A stretch of 64,000 bases of DNA from CAZWRN01 sp964636275 (GCA_964636275.1 CAZWRN010000002.1:15469-79468), one strand, 5' to 3'; positions 50,182-58,574 are shown, numbered from the stretch's first letter. Program-made: numbers and translations. The notes: generated by a model not told the origin, from the sequence alone.

Positions 50182-50250
50182 TTTCTATGCTTGTTTATTT
50201 AATTTTTAAGTGTAAATTACTTAAAATATCCCTCCTTTTGCATAGAAACC
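50180..50250 (-). repeat. 11-bp inverted repeat flanking the end of the 50217 peptide gene
   Basis: GGTTTCTATGC and GCATAGAAACC (50180-50190 and 50240-50250) are exact inverted copies; a pairing between them would overlap the last four bases used by the terminator 5' arm. A nested hairpin CCTGCA-GAAAG-TGCAGG lies just upstream. Confidence 0.6.
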
Positions 50251-50333
50251 CCTGCACTTTCTGCAGGTGCTAAATTTCCCCCACCAATAAGTGGATAAGA
50301 AATTGTATTTAGTTGTACATTATTTTTTGACAT
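50217..50333 (-). CDS. 38-residue peptide between ftsH and the ABC exporter
   Basis: The translation begins MSKNNVQLNTISYPLIGG and ends GNLAPAESAGVSMQKEGYFK. A strong promoter (TTGACA, 18 bases, TAAACT) is followed about 50 bases later by the ATG; no clear ribosome site. A Gly-Gly-Gly run in mid-peptide (PLIGGGNLAP) is reminiscent of double-glycine secretion leaders, but the sequence lacks other leader hallmarks. A terminator follows and then an ABC exporter. It could be a secreted peptide precursor or a regulatory leader peptide. Confidence 0.5.
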   Translation of the reverse strand: MSKNNVQLNTISYPLIGGGNLAPAESAGVSMQKEGYFK

Positions 50334-50389
50334 AAATAGTGACTTTTCCGCTCAGTGTGGCTTTTTCGACTTGCGTAGTCAGTATCAAC

Positions 50390-50419
50390 AGTTTACCCTG
50401 AAGTGTAAGAATTTGTCAA
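50390..50419 (-). promoter_or_regulatory. Strong promoter downstream of ftsH
   Basis: Minus strand TTGACA (50414-50419), 18-base spacer, TAAACT (50390-50395). It drives the 38-codon peptide and possibly the ABC exporter. Confidence 0.75.
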
Positions 50420-50432
50420 CTATAACTATGGG

Positions 50433-52388
50433 TTATGCCATAATGGCAGATTGGGTAGATCTAGAAGCTGTACTTTTTTTCTTGCCAACAATACCCTCGA
50501 ATTCATCGGTATCAAGAGTCTCTTTATCCAGCAAAGCCTTGGCTACTTTGTCTAAATGAGCTTTATTTTTTCTTAAAATAGTCAGTGCCTGAGTGTATGC
50601 TTCATCCATAATCTTTTTAATTTCACCATCAATTTTGGCCTGCATTGATTCTGAAATGACAGCACCATCACCTCGCTGCCACATTCCAAACTGAGAGGCT
50701 GGTTTGATATTGATCGGACCGATCGAACTCATACCATATTCTACAACCATCTCACGGGCAATATTGGTGGCAACTTCGATATCATTGGAAGCTCCGGTGG
50801 AGATATCTTTAAAGATCAGATCTTCAGCTGCCCGACCGCCAAGAGCTGTGGCGATCTGTTCAAGCAGTCTGGATTTTGTCTCATTGGAGCGGTCTTCTGT
50901 CGGTGGAAACATCGTATGTCCGCCACTCATGCCCCGAGAAACGATAGTGATACGATGAACAGGATCGACATGTGGCAAAGAGTGGCCAACCAAAGCATGC
51001 CCAGCTTCATGATAAGCAGCCAGTTTACGATCTTCTTCCGACTGCATTCTTTTCCTTTGTGGACCGAGTTTGACTTTGGTCGCAGCCTCCTCTAGATCTT
51101 TGTTATCGATCTCTTTTTTGCTTTCACGAGCCGCCAATATTGCAGCTTCATTCAACATATTGGACAGATCAGCTCCGGAAAAACCAACTGTTCTTCTAGC
51201 AAGTCTTTCGACATCGACATCCTGAGCAAATGGCTTGCCTTTCATATGGATCGTGATAATGGCTTTTCTTTCTTCCAGATCTGGCAGCCCAATAACTACC
51301 CGACGATCAAACCGACCAGGTCTGACCAAAGCTGGATCTAAAAGATCCGGCCGATTGGTGGCACCGATAACAATGACCGATTCATTTGGCGCAAAACCGT
51401 CCATCTCAACCAGAATCTGATTTAGAGTCTGCTCTCTTTCATCGTGTCCGCCACCCATTCCATTGCCACGAGCTCGGCCGATTGATTCTATTTCATCGAT
51501 AAAGATGATCGCCGGTGAAGCCTTTTTAGCCTGAGCAAACATATCTCTCACCCGGGCTGCCCCCACTCCGACCAACATCTCCATAAATTCAGATCCGGCT
51601 ATTGAGAAAAATGGCACTCCAGCTTCACCAGCAACGGCTCGGGAAAGTAGTGTCTTACCGGTACCTGGAGGTCCCACCAGAAGCACGCCTTTTGGTGTCC
51701 TGGCTCCCACTTCTTTGTATTTTTGAGGATTTTTCAAAAAATCGACTACCTCTTCGAGCTCTTTTTTAGATTCATAGACACCAGCGACATCGGCAAATTT
51801 CACCTGAGGAGCGTCTTTATTGAAAAGTCTGGCTCGGGACTGACCGAAAGAGAAGATCCCCTGGCCAGCATCTCGTGCCTGGCGGAAGATCAGCAAGAAG
51901 AAAACTATCATCAAAATAACTGGAATCAGAGTACCCAAGAGGGAGATCCAACCCTGCTGCCAGGAGATATCTTTGACCTCCACAGCTACTGTTTTTGGAT
52001 CGACCTGAGAGGCTTCCAATATCTGATAAATCGACTCCCCGGCCTCTTTTCTGGCGGTGACAACTTTACCTTTTTTTGCATCATCCTGGATATCACCACG
52101 ATAAGTGACTTCAACTTTATCACCTTCAACAACGATTTTCTGGACCAACTGATCTTTAACATCACTGACCACTTGGGAAATAGGTGCCTCATCTTTGGAA
52201 GAAGAGTTGCCTTGCAAACCGGCAAAAAAGATCAGAGCCGCTAATCCAATCAGCAGATACACTCCTAAACCTTTGATCAAACCGATCAATTTATTGCTGG
52301 ATTTATTGCTACCTTTGCGGGATTTAAATGGATTAGGGATAGCTGACTTGGCCGGTATTTTTGGTAAACTACGTTTTAGATTTGCCAC
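50433..52388 (-). CDS. ftsH: ATP-dependent zinc metalloprotease FtsH
   Basis: A 651-residue membrane-bound AAA protease for quality control of membrane and short-lived proteins. Two N-terminal membrane helices flank a periplasmic domain (VYLLIGLAALIFFAGL and LLGTLIPVILMIVFFLLIF). The AAA module has Walker A GPPGTGKTLLSRAVAGEA, Walker B AIIFIDEIESIG and the second region of homology ATNRPDLLDPALVRPGRFDR. The peptidase has HEAGHALVGHSL with the zinc His-Glu-His. GTG start with TGT-TATATT six bases upstream, so it appears leaderless. Confidence 0.97.
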   Translation of the reverse strand: MANLKRSLPKIPAKSAIPNPFKSRKGSNKSSNKLIGLIKGLGVYLLIGLAALIFFAGLQGNSSSKDEAPISQVVSDVKDQLVQKIVVEGDKVEVTYRGDIQDDAKKGKVVTARKEAGESIYQILEASQVDPKTVAVEVKDISWQQGWISLLGTLIPVILMIVFFLLIFRQARDAGQGIFSFGQSRARLFNKDAPQVKFADVAGVYESKKELEEVVDFLKNPQKYKEVGARTPKGVLLVGPPGTGKTLLSRAVAGEAGVPFFSIAGSEFMEMLVGVGAARVRDMFAQAKKASPAIIFIDEIESIGRARGNGMGGGHDEREQTLNQILVEMDGFAPNESVIVIGATNRPDLLDPALVRPGRFDRRVVIGLPDLEERKAIITIHMKGKPFAQDVDVERLARRTVGFSGADLSNMLNEAAILAARESKKEIDNKDLEEAATKVKLGPQRKRMQSEEDRKLAAYHEAGHALVGHSLPHVDPVHRITIVSRGMSGGHTMFPPTEDRSNETKSRLLEQIATALGGRAAEDLIFKDISTGASNDIEVATNIAREMVVEYGMSSIGPINIKPASQFGMWQRGDGAVISESMQAKIDGEIKKIMDEAYTQALTILRKNKAHLDKVAKALLDKETLDTDEFEGIVGKKKSTASRSTQSAIMA

Positions 52389-52394
52389 TTGCAG

Positions 52395-52400
52395 AATATA
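52395..52400 (-). promoter_or_regulatory. Extended -10 promoter, leaderless GTG start, ftsH
   Basis: TGT-TATATT, six bases (CTGCAA), GTG at 52388. Confidence 0.65.
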
Positions 52401-52439
52401 ACATAGTTCACGCCTAAAGGAAAGCCCAAGTAGCAGATA

Positions 52440-52525
52440 AAATTCGAAACGCGAAGCACGAATTACGAAACAAATTTTGAGATTTTGATCTTATTTCGCA
52501 TTTCGGATTTGATGCTTCGAATTTT
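52440..52525. repeat. Degenerate repeat cluster between ftsH and the signal peptidase gene
   Basis: Imperfect short units such as TTCGAAACGCGAAGCACGAATTACGAAAC and CGCATTTCGGATTTGATGCTTCGAATTTT, containing inverted GCTTCGAA/TTCGAAnCGCGAAGC pieces. No gene seen. Confidence 0.5.
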
Positions 52526-53914
52526 CTAGTTATTCAGCTTCTCAGCTAGCTCTTTTTGCTCTTTGGAGAGTATTTTTTCTTCGTCAATGTAGCCTTTTTC
52601 AGTCTCTAAAAGCCACTCACTAGCCTCCATTTTGGTGACAATCGCCTCCAGGTGAGTTATTCGAATGGCAATTATCTGATTGATACGGTCGACATCAGCT
52701 TTATGCTCCTGGTAAAAATTGTTCATCTCCGGTGCAGTAGCCACCGAGGCCCAACCTTCCTGAACTTTTTTCAATGAATCAAGACCGCTTTTCCATGCCT
52801 GAATCTCCTGTGTGGTGTAGCTCGGCGGTATATACCCCCCAGCTTGCTGAACTATCACTTGAGTTGGACAGCCATTGATCTGGCCTTGGACTTCGGCAAT
52901 ACCGATATCTTCCAGTTCGGGATCCAGCAAAAATTTTTGCCATTTAGGAAACTCAAAAATATTTTCTCCCAACTCTTCTGCTTCATAATAGCCACGAATA
53001 AAAGCTTCTGCCCACTTTGGATTCCAGTAGCCTGCTTCAGCCATCGAATCCTTCATTGTATATCCAGACTTGGTAGCTTCAAAAGAAAAATCATTAAATT
53101 TGAGGACATTTGCCCCCCGTAGAGCAGCTGATTTGGCTAAAGTATCATTTAATTTCAAAGGTTTAAGCCCTTTAGTAAGCCTTTTTTGGTTGATGATCTC
53201 GACATATTTAGCTTTATCTAGTTTGATCCTGGTGTTGGGGTTGTCATCATTACTCGGATCACGCCATAAAGAATCGTATTTACCCAGCTGTTTTTGATAA
53301 GGGAGAACGTGCGCAATATCAATCTCATCTATCAATCCCAGCTCATAACGGGAATCACTACTACCTTTTCGATTGTCGCCGAGGACAAAATATTTTTGCT
53401 CAGGTATTTGGAGTGGCGTACAATCAGATAAAAAATCACCTCCAAATGTCGAATGCGCCATCGCCGTGTAAGGCTCTTTGAGTGTTTCTCCGTTTAAAAT
53501 CACCTGGCCATCACGAATTTCAATAGTATCGCCTGGCAGCCCGATTAGTCTTTTGACAAAGCCTCTTTTCTCATTATATTTTTCTGAGGTGATTTCATCA
53601 GTTTTGGTATTTTCGAAATCGACAATATCCCCTCTCTGCAGTGGCCTGGTAAAAAATGACTGTCCAAAAAGTTTTATTCCACTGGGATAATAATACATAT
53701 CTATTGTGGCCACAGTTTGCTCAGCCAGGTTTTGAGGATCATCGCCTTCACCTTTAGGAAAAGTCGGATACATCGAGCCGGTACCGGAAAGAGCAATTTT
53801 CTCAGTCGCAATCCCTGTAGGTGCCAGCAAGATCCGCCTGGTGTCCTGATTATGATTTAGAAGTAGGCTAACTAAAACAATTGCTAAAAAAAACAGTAAA
53901 ATTTTATTTAACAT
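52526..53914 (-). CDS. Signal peptidase I fused to a CAP-like domain
   Basis: A 462-residue membrane protein. The N-terminal helix (KILLFFLAIVLVSLLL) anchors a type I signal peptidase domain: catalytic Ser47 in SGTGSMYPTF, catalytic Lys121 in RGFVKRLIGLPGDTIEI and the conserved FVLGDNRKGSSDSRYELG. From about residue 235 a CAP/SCP-like domain follows (YVEIINQKRLTKGLKPLKLN, AEAFIRGYYEAEELGENIF), and the last 100 residues are helical. The fusion puts signal-peptide cleavage and a CAP domain on one extracytoplasmic protein; a second, free CAP protein is at 28205. Start fixed by TATAAT six bases upstream. Confidence 0.85.
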   Translation of the reverse strand: MLNKILLFFLAIVLVSLLLNHNQDTRRILLAPTGIATEKIALSGTGSMYPTFPKGEGDDPQNLAEQTVATIDMYYYPSGIKLFGQSFFTRPLQRGDIVDFENTKTDEITSEKYNEKRGFVKRLIGLPGDTIEIRDGQVILNGETLKEPYTAMAHSTFGGDFLSDCTPLQIPEQKYFVLGDNRKGSSDSRYELGLIDEIDIAHVLPYQKQLGKYDSLWRDPSNDDNPNTRIKLDKAKYVEIINQKRLTKGLKPLKLNDTLAKSAALRGANVLKFNDFSFEATKSGYTMKDSMAEAGYWNPKWAEAFIRGYYEAEELGENIFEFPKWQKFLLDPELEDIGIAEVQGQINGCPTQVIVQQAGGYIPPSYTTQEIQAWKSGLDSLKKVQEGWASVATAPEMNNFYQEHKADVDRINQIIAIRITHLEAIVTKMEASEWLLETEKGYIDEEKILSKEQKELAEKLNN

Positions 53915-53920
53915 ATTTTA

Positions 53921-53926
53921 ATTATA
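53921..53926 (-). promoter_or_regulatory. -10 element, leaderless, signal peptidase-CAP gene
   Basis: TATAAT, six bases (TAAAAT), ATG at 53914. Confidence 0.7.
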
Positions 53927-53963
53927 AGCTATCTGATTTAAAGAAAGGGCTACGTATTAGGAA

Positions 53964-54407
53964 TTATTTTTTGGATTTATAGACCAATTTGGCAGAACCC
54001 GCTAGATCGGTGAGGTGAACACGCTCGTCCGTACTAACTTTAGGCACAGACTGATCGACAAAAGACTGGTTAATATCTTCAGCATTAGCAGCTCTTTCTC
54101 TTACCAAACCAGGGGGTTCGTTCGTCTCTGTATTTGGCCAATATGGAGCCTGCGTTGGAGATTTATTGACCTCATTATTGTATTGATCATACATCCATGG
54201 ATCACCAAGAGAAGCAGATTTCAACATATCTTTTTTGTTGGCTCTGGTATCAGGATGACCATTGCTACCTGAAATATAAGCTTTGGGCATCTCAAAAGTA
54301 TTCATAACATCCGCTTTTAGAACTTTACTCTCCAGGATAGGTGACTCCACCACAACATTCTTTGGAAGCTGATCATCGGGTTTATCTTCACTTGATTCAG
54401 TTGGCAT
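53964..54407 (-). CDS. Hypothetical acidic, probably disordered protein
   Basis: A 147-residue protein with many charged, Pro and Asn residues and few hydrophobics (MPTESSEDKPDDQLPKNV); likely disordered. No membrane segment or recognisable domain. Start set at 54407 because TAATAT lies seven bases upstream; an in-frame ATG 36 bases further up would precede this promoter. Role unknown. Confidence 0.5.
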   Translation of the reverse strand: MPTESSEDKPDDQLPKNVVVESPILESKVLKADVMNTFEMPKAYISGSNGHPDTRANKKDMLKSASLGDPWMYDQYNNEVNKSPTQAPYWPNTETNEPPGLVRERAANAEDINQSFVDQSVPKVSTDERVHLTDLAGSAKLVYKSKK

Positions 54408-54414
54408 ACTTAAA

Positions 54415-54420
54415 ATATTA
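54415..54420 (-). promoter_or_regulatory. -10 element, near-leaderless, 54407 gene
   Basis: TAATAT, seven bases (TTTAAGT), ATG at 54407. Confidence 0.5.
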
Positions 54421-54534
54421 GGACCAAATGAAAGCCAAGTCAACGGCGTGACATAATTACATAGTGTAAAAAAATTAATTTTTGACGCATAGATGTTTTC
54501 AAAAAGATTGCTGGTTTTTTGGGATTATCCTGCC

Positions 54535-54566
54535 CTACTTACTACTACCTACTTACTACTATCTAA
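54535..54566. repeat. Tandem heptamer repeat at the end of the tRNA-binding gene
   Basis: CTACTTA CTACTAC CTACTTA CTACTAT CTAA: period 7 and 14. It overlaps the last codons of the neighbouring gene. Confidence 0.7.
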
Positions 54567-55074
54567 TTTTTGAGCCGTTGGGGACTTTTTCTGAAGGCAT
54601 CAGAGGTGAAGGTCTCTCTTCTCCTTCAGCTGCCATGATCATTCCCTGAGACTCGAGTCCCATCATTTTACGAGGAGCCAGATTGGTGATAAAGACAAAC
54701 TGTTTACCTACCAGCTCTGCTGGTTTGTACCATTGTTTGATCCCTGACAATATCTGGCGGATCTCATTGGGATTTTCTTCAACTGATTTAACCGTGTCAG
54801 TGACTTCAATAGTGTCATCTGCATTCTGAAGAACCTCGGCTGATTCGCTATTCTTTTCATCTGTCATCTCAACTCCACTGTCATTCTGAGGCGCAGCCGA
54901 AGAATCTCTTGACTCGTTTGAGATTACTGGTTCAGTAGTTCCAACTTCTTCTTGAGCTTTTGGCCCAAAGTCGACTTGTAGCTTTAACAGTCGCTCGGAT
55001 CCCTCAATCTCCTCAGCAGAGATTACAGTTCCAACTTTAAACTCAAGTTTTGCAAAATCTTCTATTGTTATCAT
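54559..55074 (-). CDS. tRNA-binding OB-fold protein (MetRS C-terminal-like) with repeat-derived insert
   Basis: A 171-residue protein matching the EMAP-II / MetRS beta-subunit tRNA-binding domain: IEDFAKLEFKVGTVISAEEIEGSERL at the N terminus, then LVGKQFVFITNLAPRKMMGLESQGMIMA. It binds tRNA elbows non-specifically and can assist a synthetase in trans. About 60 acidic residues interrupt the domain after LKLQVDFG. Part of this insert (SNESRDSSAAPQND) is the translation of a dispersed palindromic repeat seen elsewhere in the window. Without the insert the length is the usual 110 residues. Downstream of trpS, across a repeat pair. Confidence 0.85.
   Translation of the reverse strand: MITIEDFAKLEFKVGTVISAEEIEGSERLLKLQVDFGPKAQEEVGTTEPVISNESRDSSAAPQNDSGVEMTDEKNSESAEVLQNADDTIEVTDTVKSVEENPNEIRQILSGIKQWYKPAELVGKQFVFITNLAPRKMMGLESQGMIMAAEGEERPSPLMPSEKVPNGSKIR
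54879..54923. repeat. Dispersed repeat (TGTCATTCTGA... family) inside the tRNA-binding gene
   Basis: TGTCATTCTGAGGCGCAGCC then GAAGAATCTC and a GACTCGTTTGAG tail. A 45-base copy with about 85 percent identity lies at 62733-62777 in the ATP-grasp gene. In frame in both. Confidence 0.7.
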
Positions 55075-55098
55075 AATTTTATTTACCTATTCTCTTTC

Positions 55099-55216
55099 TG
55101 TCATGCTGAATTTATTTCAGCATCTTCCAACTTAATTTAAATGATATCTTAATGATTATCATTTATCTTTATCAATCCATCACCTTGGAAGATCCTGAAA
55201 CGAGTTCAGGATGACA
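55099..55216. repeat. Inverted pair of 32-base palindromic repeats between trpS and the tRNA-binding gene
   Basis: Left copy 55099-55130 (TGTCATGCTGAA...TTCAGC then ATCTTCCAA) and right copy 55185-55216 (TTGGAAGATCCTGAA...TTCAGG then ATGACA) are inverted relative to each other. The right copy supplies the trpS stop codon. Confidence 0.75.
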
Positions 55217-56210
55217 AAGATGTGATAGTTCCTAAACCAACTTTAGTTTTAACCTGCTGTAAAGTCTCTTCTGCCATTGGGCGAATTTTATTTGCACCCT
55301 CTTGGAGCATCTTTTCAATTGTTTCTGGATTTGCCATCAGCTCCCGATATTTTTCCTGCAAAGGTTTTAAGGCCTCAACTACTGTCTCTGCAACTTCTTT
55401 TTTGAAATCACCATAGCCTTTGCCGGCAAAATGCTGCTCAATTTCTTGGCGAGATTTCCCTGTAAGGTTTTCATAAATCTCTAGCAGGTTATAAACTCCA
55501 GGTCTGGATTCGTCAAACTTCACGATCCCCTCAGAATCAGTTGTGGCTTTCATGACCTTAGAACGAATCAGCTCTGGATCATCCAGCAAATTAATCCGGC
55601 TGTTGGCTGATGGATTGGATTTACTCATCTTTTTAGTTGGGTCATCCAGACTCATGACTCTGGCTGCAATCTGAGAAATTTTAGGTTCGGGGAGTTTGAA
55701 TGTTTCTCCATAAATACTGTTAAACCTCTGAGCAATATCCCGAGTTAGCTCTACGTGTTGTTTCTGATCTTCTCCCACCGGAACTTCATCGGTCTGATAA
55801 AGCAAAATATCGGCCGCCATTAACACTGGATAGTCGTATAGTCCCGTGCTCACTGATTCTTGTTGATCACCCGCTTTATCTTTGAACTGAGTCATCCGAT
55901 TGAGCCAGCCGGTTGGTGTGAAGCAATTTAAAATCCAGCCCAGCTCAGCGTGAGCTGAAATATCGGATTGAACAAAAACGGTCGATTTTTCAGGATCCAA
56001 ACCCGCAGCAAAATAAATTGCTGCCAACTCTCTAATTTTTATTCTTAATTCCGTTGGATCTTGTGGGACGGTGATCGCATGCATATCAACAATGCAAAAA
56101 ATATTGTCTGTTTCTTCTTGCGCATCAACCCATCTTTTTAATGCACCTAGATAATTGCCTAAATGCAAATCTCCTGATGGTTGTATTCCTGAAAAAACTC
56201 TTTTTTTCAT
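55206..56210 (-). CDS. trpS: Tryptophanyl-tRNA synthetase
   Basis: A class I synthetase of 334 residues charging tRNA-Trp. The HIGH-type motif is SGIQPSGDLHLGNYLGAL, the KMSKS loop is DDPTKKMSKSNPSA and the tryptophan pocket region is IVDMHAITVP plus VGEDQKQHVELTRDIAQRFN. All are normal bacterial TrpRS features. It is the last gene of an operon led by a T-box; its start overlaps the racemase stop by four bases (ATGA). The stop codon lies inside a dispersed repeat, so the last residues (TSLSS) may be repeat-derived. Confidence 0.96.
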   Translation of the reverse strand: MKKRVFSGIQPSGDLHLGNYLGALKRWVDAQEETDNIFCIVDMHAITVPQDPTELRIKIRELAAIYFAAGLDPEKSTVFVQSDISAHAELGWILNCFTPTGWLNRMTQFKDKAGDQQESVSTGLYDYPVLMAADILLYQTDEVPVGEDQKQHVELTRDIAQRFNSIYGETFKLPEPKISQIAARVMSLDDPTKKMSKSNPSANSRINLLDDPELIRSKVMKATTDSEGIVKFDESRPGVYNLLEIYENLTGKSRQEIEQHFAGKGYGDFKKEVAETVVEALKPLQEKYRELMANPETIEKMLQEGANKIRPMAEETLQQVKTKVGLGTITSLSS

Positions 56211-56923
56211 TGTGTTGTTGCCCTTATTGTATGTGGTTGATAATACTTCTGCAATAAAGCTTCTGCAAGGACCGATATCGAATTAAAACTTGGCACTTTG
56301 TATTTGGTCGGGAAAACTATTGGCAACTCAGTACAGCCCAGAATAACTGCCTCTGCACCTTTGGAAACCAATGAATTAGCAATTCTTATTAGTAAAAGTT
56401 CCTCTCTTTTTCCATTTTTACCGGCAATTACCGATCGGATAATTTGCTCCAACTGCTCAATTTGTTTAGGATTTGGCAGAATACTTTCAACACCAGCCTT
56501 TTTAAATGCCTGACTATACAATCCGGTTTTTAACGTTGTTGGCGTTCCCATCAATCCAATTTTTTTATACCCGCCTTTTTGAACCTGCTTTACCATCTCA
56601 TCAATCATGGAAACAAATGGAGCTTTAGTCTCTTTTTGCAGATCATCTAGCAGTAAGTGGGCAGTGTTACAGGCGATTGAAAAACACAGCACTTGTTTTG
56701 GATCGATCATTTTTACTCGTAACTTCAGCATTTTGAGGGCTGCTTTTTTAGAGCTTTCATCCGAAATAAAATCCGGCACAGGGACGGATAATAAAGCAAT
56801 ATCAGGGAACTGGTCATTATGAACGGCTCCAAATTTTTCAATCGACAACTTGATCAAAGTTTTATACATGTACTCTGATGCTTCAGGACCCATCCCGCCT
56901 AAAATGGCTAAAGTTTTTTTCAT
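56207..56923 (-). CDS. Aspartate/glutamate racemase family protein
   Basis: A 238-residue cofactor-independent racemase with the two catalytic Cys regions: SIACNTAHLLLDDL and VILGCTELPIVFP. The N-terminal TLAILGGMGPEAS is typical of the Asp racemase (RacX) branch rather than MurI. It would give D-Asp or D-Glu for the cell wall, although substrate is not certain. Both ends overlap neighbours by four bases (ATGA), so it is tightly co-translated between the 56920 gene and trpS, under the T-box. Confidence 0.88.
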   Translation of the reverse strand: MKKTLAILGGMGPEASEYMYKTLIKLSIEKFGAVHNDQFPDIALLSVPVPDFISDESSKKAALKMLKLRVKMIDPKQVLCFSIACNTAHLLLDDLQKETKAPFVSMIDEMVKQVQKGGYKKIGLMGTPTTLKTGLYSQAFKKAGVESILPNPKQIEQLEQIIRSVIAGKNGKREELLLIRIANSLVSKGAEAVILGCTELPIVFPTKYKVPSFNSISVLAEALLQKYYQPHTIRATTQ

Positions 56924-58197
56924 CGTAACCTCCTTGCAACTTCAAGAAATCTTTCCATTCCCCCTCGATTGTGAGCGACTAATGCTAAATTTTTGTAGTC
57001 TAACAATGCGGATGGATCAAAAGTAGAATTTACATCTATTCTATCTCTGGCACCTAACCCCCCTTGGTATGGAAAATCACCAGTTTCCAAGTAATCGTCG
57101 AGAGCCAAATCAGTTCGCCCATTGTTGGCCATCAGATATGGAGGAACCCCTTGCCTGGATGAGTAAAAAAGCGTTTTAACGTTTTTTAGATCTGGAACAG
57201 CTTCACCCAGAGCCATTCTCAGGCGATAAAAATCCCTTTCTTGAACTCCGCCGATAGTGGTAATAGTACTAGGCACGACTTCAGCTGCCTGATCTTCAAA
57301 CATCGGAACCAATAAACCTGGGATATATCTATCATGCACCAAAAAATGAGCTGTGGCATACGTATCAGAGTTGTTTGCTCCTCCGTGATTTTCACCCTTT
57401 GTATTCATCTTTCCCTTTAACTCTGTTGGCACTCTTTCCTGATAAGCGTGTTTTAATGTTTTGGCAGCATCTTTGGATTCATTATTTTCATTTATTCCTA
57501 CTGTTTCCATAAATACCATCCTATGCGCTACATGAGGGAAAAATGTATTTACAAATTCTTTGCCTACTTTAGCCATTAGCTGGGCCTGCTCTTCGGCAAT
57601 TTGGAGATCAAGATCATTTACTGCCGCTGAAATACGATGTGTAAAAATAAACTGCATTTGAGGAAGAGGCAAACCTCTGCGGTGCAGCGCTTCCAACATT
57701 ACTCCTCCCTGAGTTAAGTACCCCAAACCCCTGGCTGGCATTCTTTTTGTTCCGCCAAAAACCGTTCTAATAACATGATCAGGCTGATCTGAAGCAAGCG
57801 ATAGATCTTGCATAACCGGAAGAAAATGATGTAGATCCAAAGCTCCCATTCCTTCAATATAAGACTCTCTTTCTAGTGGAGTTTTTTCGCCTTTAGCTGT
57901 CCGACTTTTTTGCTCAAGATCCACCAGCAACATCGCTTCGGTGGCTGCAACCAATTTGGTATTAAAGTTCCCAATTGAAACTGCATCAGCTCCCTTTAAA
58001 GGAAACTCTCCCATTGTTTGGCTAATTGCATGTAGATCTCCTCCCATGATTTTTCGTGTTTCGCCATTACCTAAAAGTTGCAGTGAGCTCTGGTCTAAAG
58101 CAGTCGCCACTCTGTTGCCGGTTTTTTTCCCATACCCAAGTTCAGCCAATCTGGCAGCTGCCTGTTGAGGCCTGATATTTTTTTCTTTATAGTTCAT
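56920..58197 (-). CDS. Unknown 425-residue protein, first gene of the T-box operon
   Basis: I do not recognise this protein. It is soluble, alpha/beta, with a segment TITTIGGVQERDFYRLRMAL and then LFYSSRQGVPPYLMANNGR; the spacing vaguely recalls the ligand and KMSKS regions of class I tRNA synthetases, but no HIGH motif is present, so this stays a weak hint. Start 58197 (MNYKEKNIRPQQ) is chosen because the T-box terminator T-run ends 19 bases upstream. T-box control and coupling to a racemase and trpS suggest a function linked to an amino acid or tRNA. Confidence 0.6.
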   Translation of the reverse strand: MNYKEKNIRPQQAAARLAELGYGKKTGNRVATALDQSSLQLLGNGETRKIMGGDLHAISQTMGEFPLKGADAVSIGNFNTKLVAATEAMLLVDLEQKSRTAKGEKTPLERESYIEGMGALDLHHFLPVMQDLSLASDQPDHVIRTVFGGTKRMPARGLGYLTQGGVMLEALHRRGLPLPQMQFIFTHRISAAVNDLDLQIAEEQAQLMAKVGKEFVNTFFPHVAHRMVFMETVGINENNESKDAAKTLKHAYQERVPTELKGKMNTKGENHGGANNSDTYATAHFLVHDRYIPGLLVPMFEDQAAEVVPSTITTIGGVQERDFYRLRMALGEAVPDLKNVKTLFYSSRQGVPPYLMANNGRTDLALDDYLETGDFPYQGGLGARDRIDVNSTFDPSALLDYKNLALVAHNRGGMERFLEVARRLR

Positions 58198-58204
58198 ATG
58201 TTTC

Positions 58205-58570
58205 TTTCTGGGCACAAAAAAAGCCCTTGCGAACTCATTACCTTGTTTAGATGCTGAAATGAGCAAACTCCTGCTTCGCAGTAAGTTCAGCATGACAAAG
58301 TTACAAATTCACAAGGGCCCACTAGGCTGTACCACCTTGTTGTTTCAATCATTCATGACGTTCTTACATACCAATGCTTCGATTCACTATCGTTCACTCA
58401 GCATAAACAAACGCTACAGTCTTTTTATGAGTTTCGTCTCTCAATTAGACATCTCGTATGAGTAGCCTAATAAGCCTGGGATGTGCCGAATGGTACGTCC
58501 CTCCAGAGTCCCAACCGACTCTTTCACTGCTTTTTGCTTGAGTTAAAGATTCCTTTAATCAAGGACTAAA
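58205..58570 (-). promoter_or_regulatory. T-box riboswitch leader
   Basis: The minus strand carries a T-box antiterminator: ACAAGG, bulge TGGTACA (UGGN binds the tRNA NCCA end), GCC-TAGT-GGC, then CCTTGT (58311-58340). The competing terminator pairs 58310-58318 with 58223-58231, followed by seven T (58216-58222). The 5' part has strong hairpins (58537-58563, 58505-58522). The terminator loop is long (78 bases) because it holds a dispersed repeat. The specifier codon was not assigned; trpS in the operon makes UGG the first candidate. Confidence 0.85.
58249..58300. repeat. Dispersed palindromic repeat inside the T-box terminator loop
   Basis: AGATGCTGAAATGAGCAAAC ... GTAAGTTCAGCATGACAAAG belongs to the same family as the copies at 55099, 55185 and 60985. 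Confidence 0.65.
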
Positions 58571-58574
58571 TACT

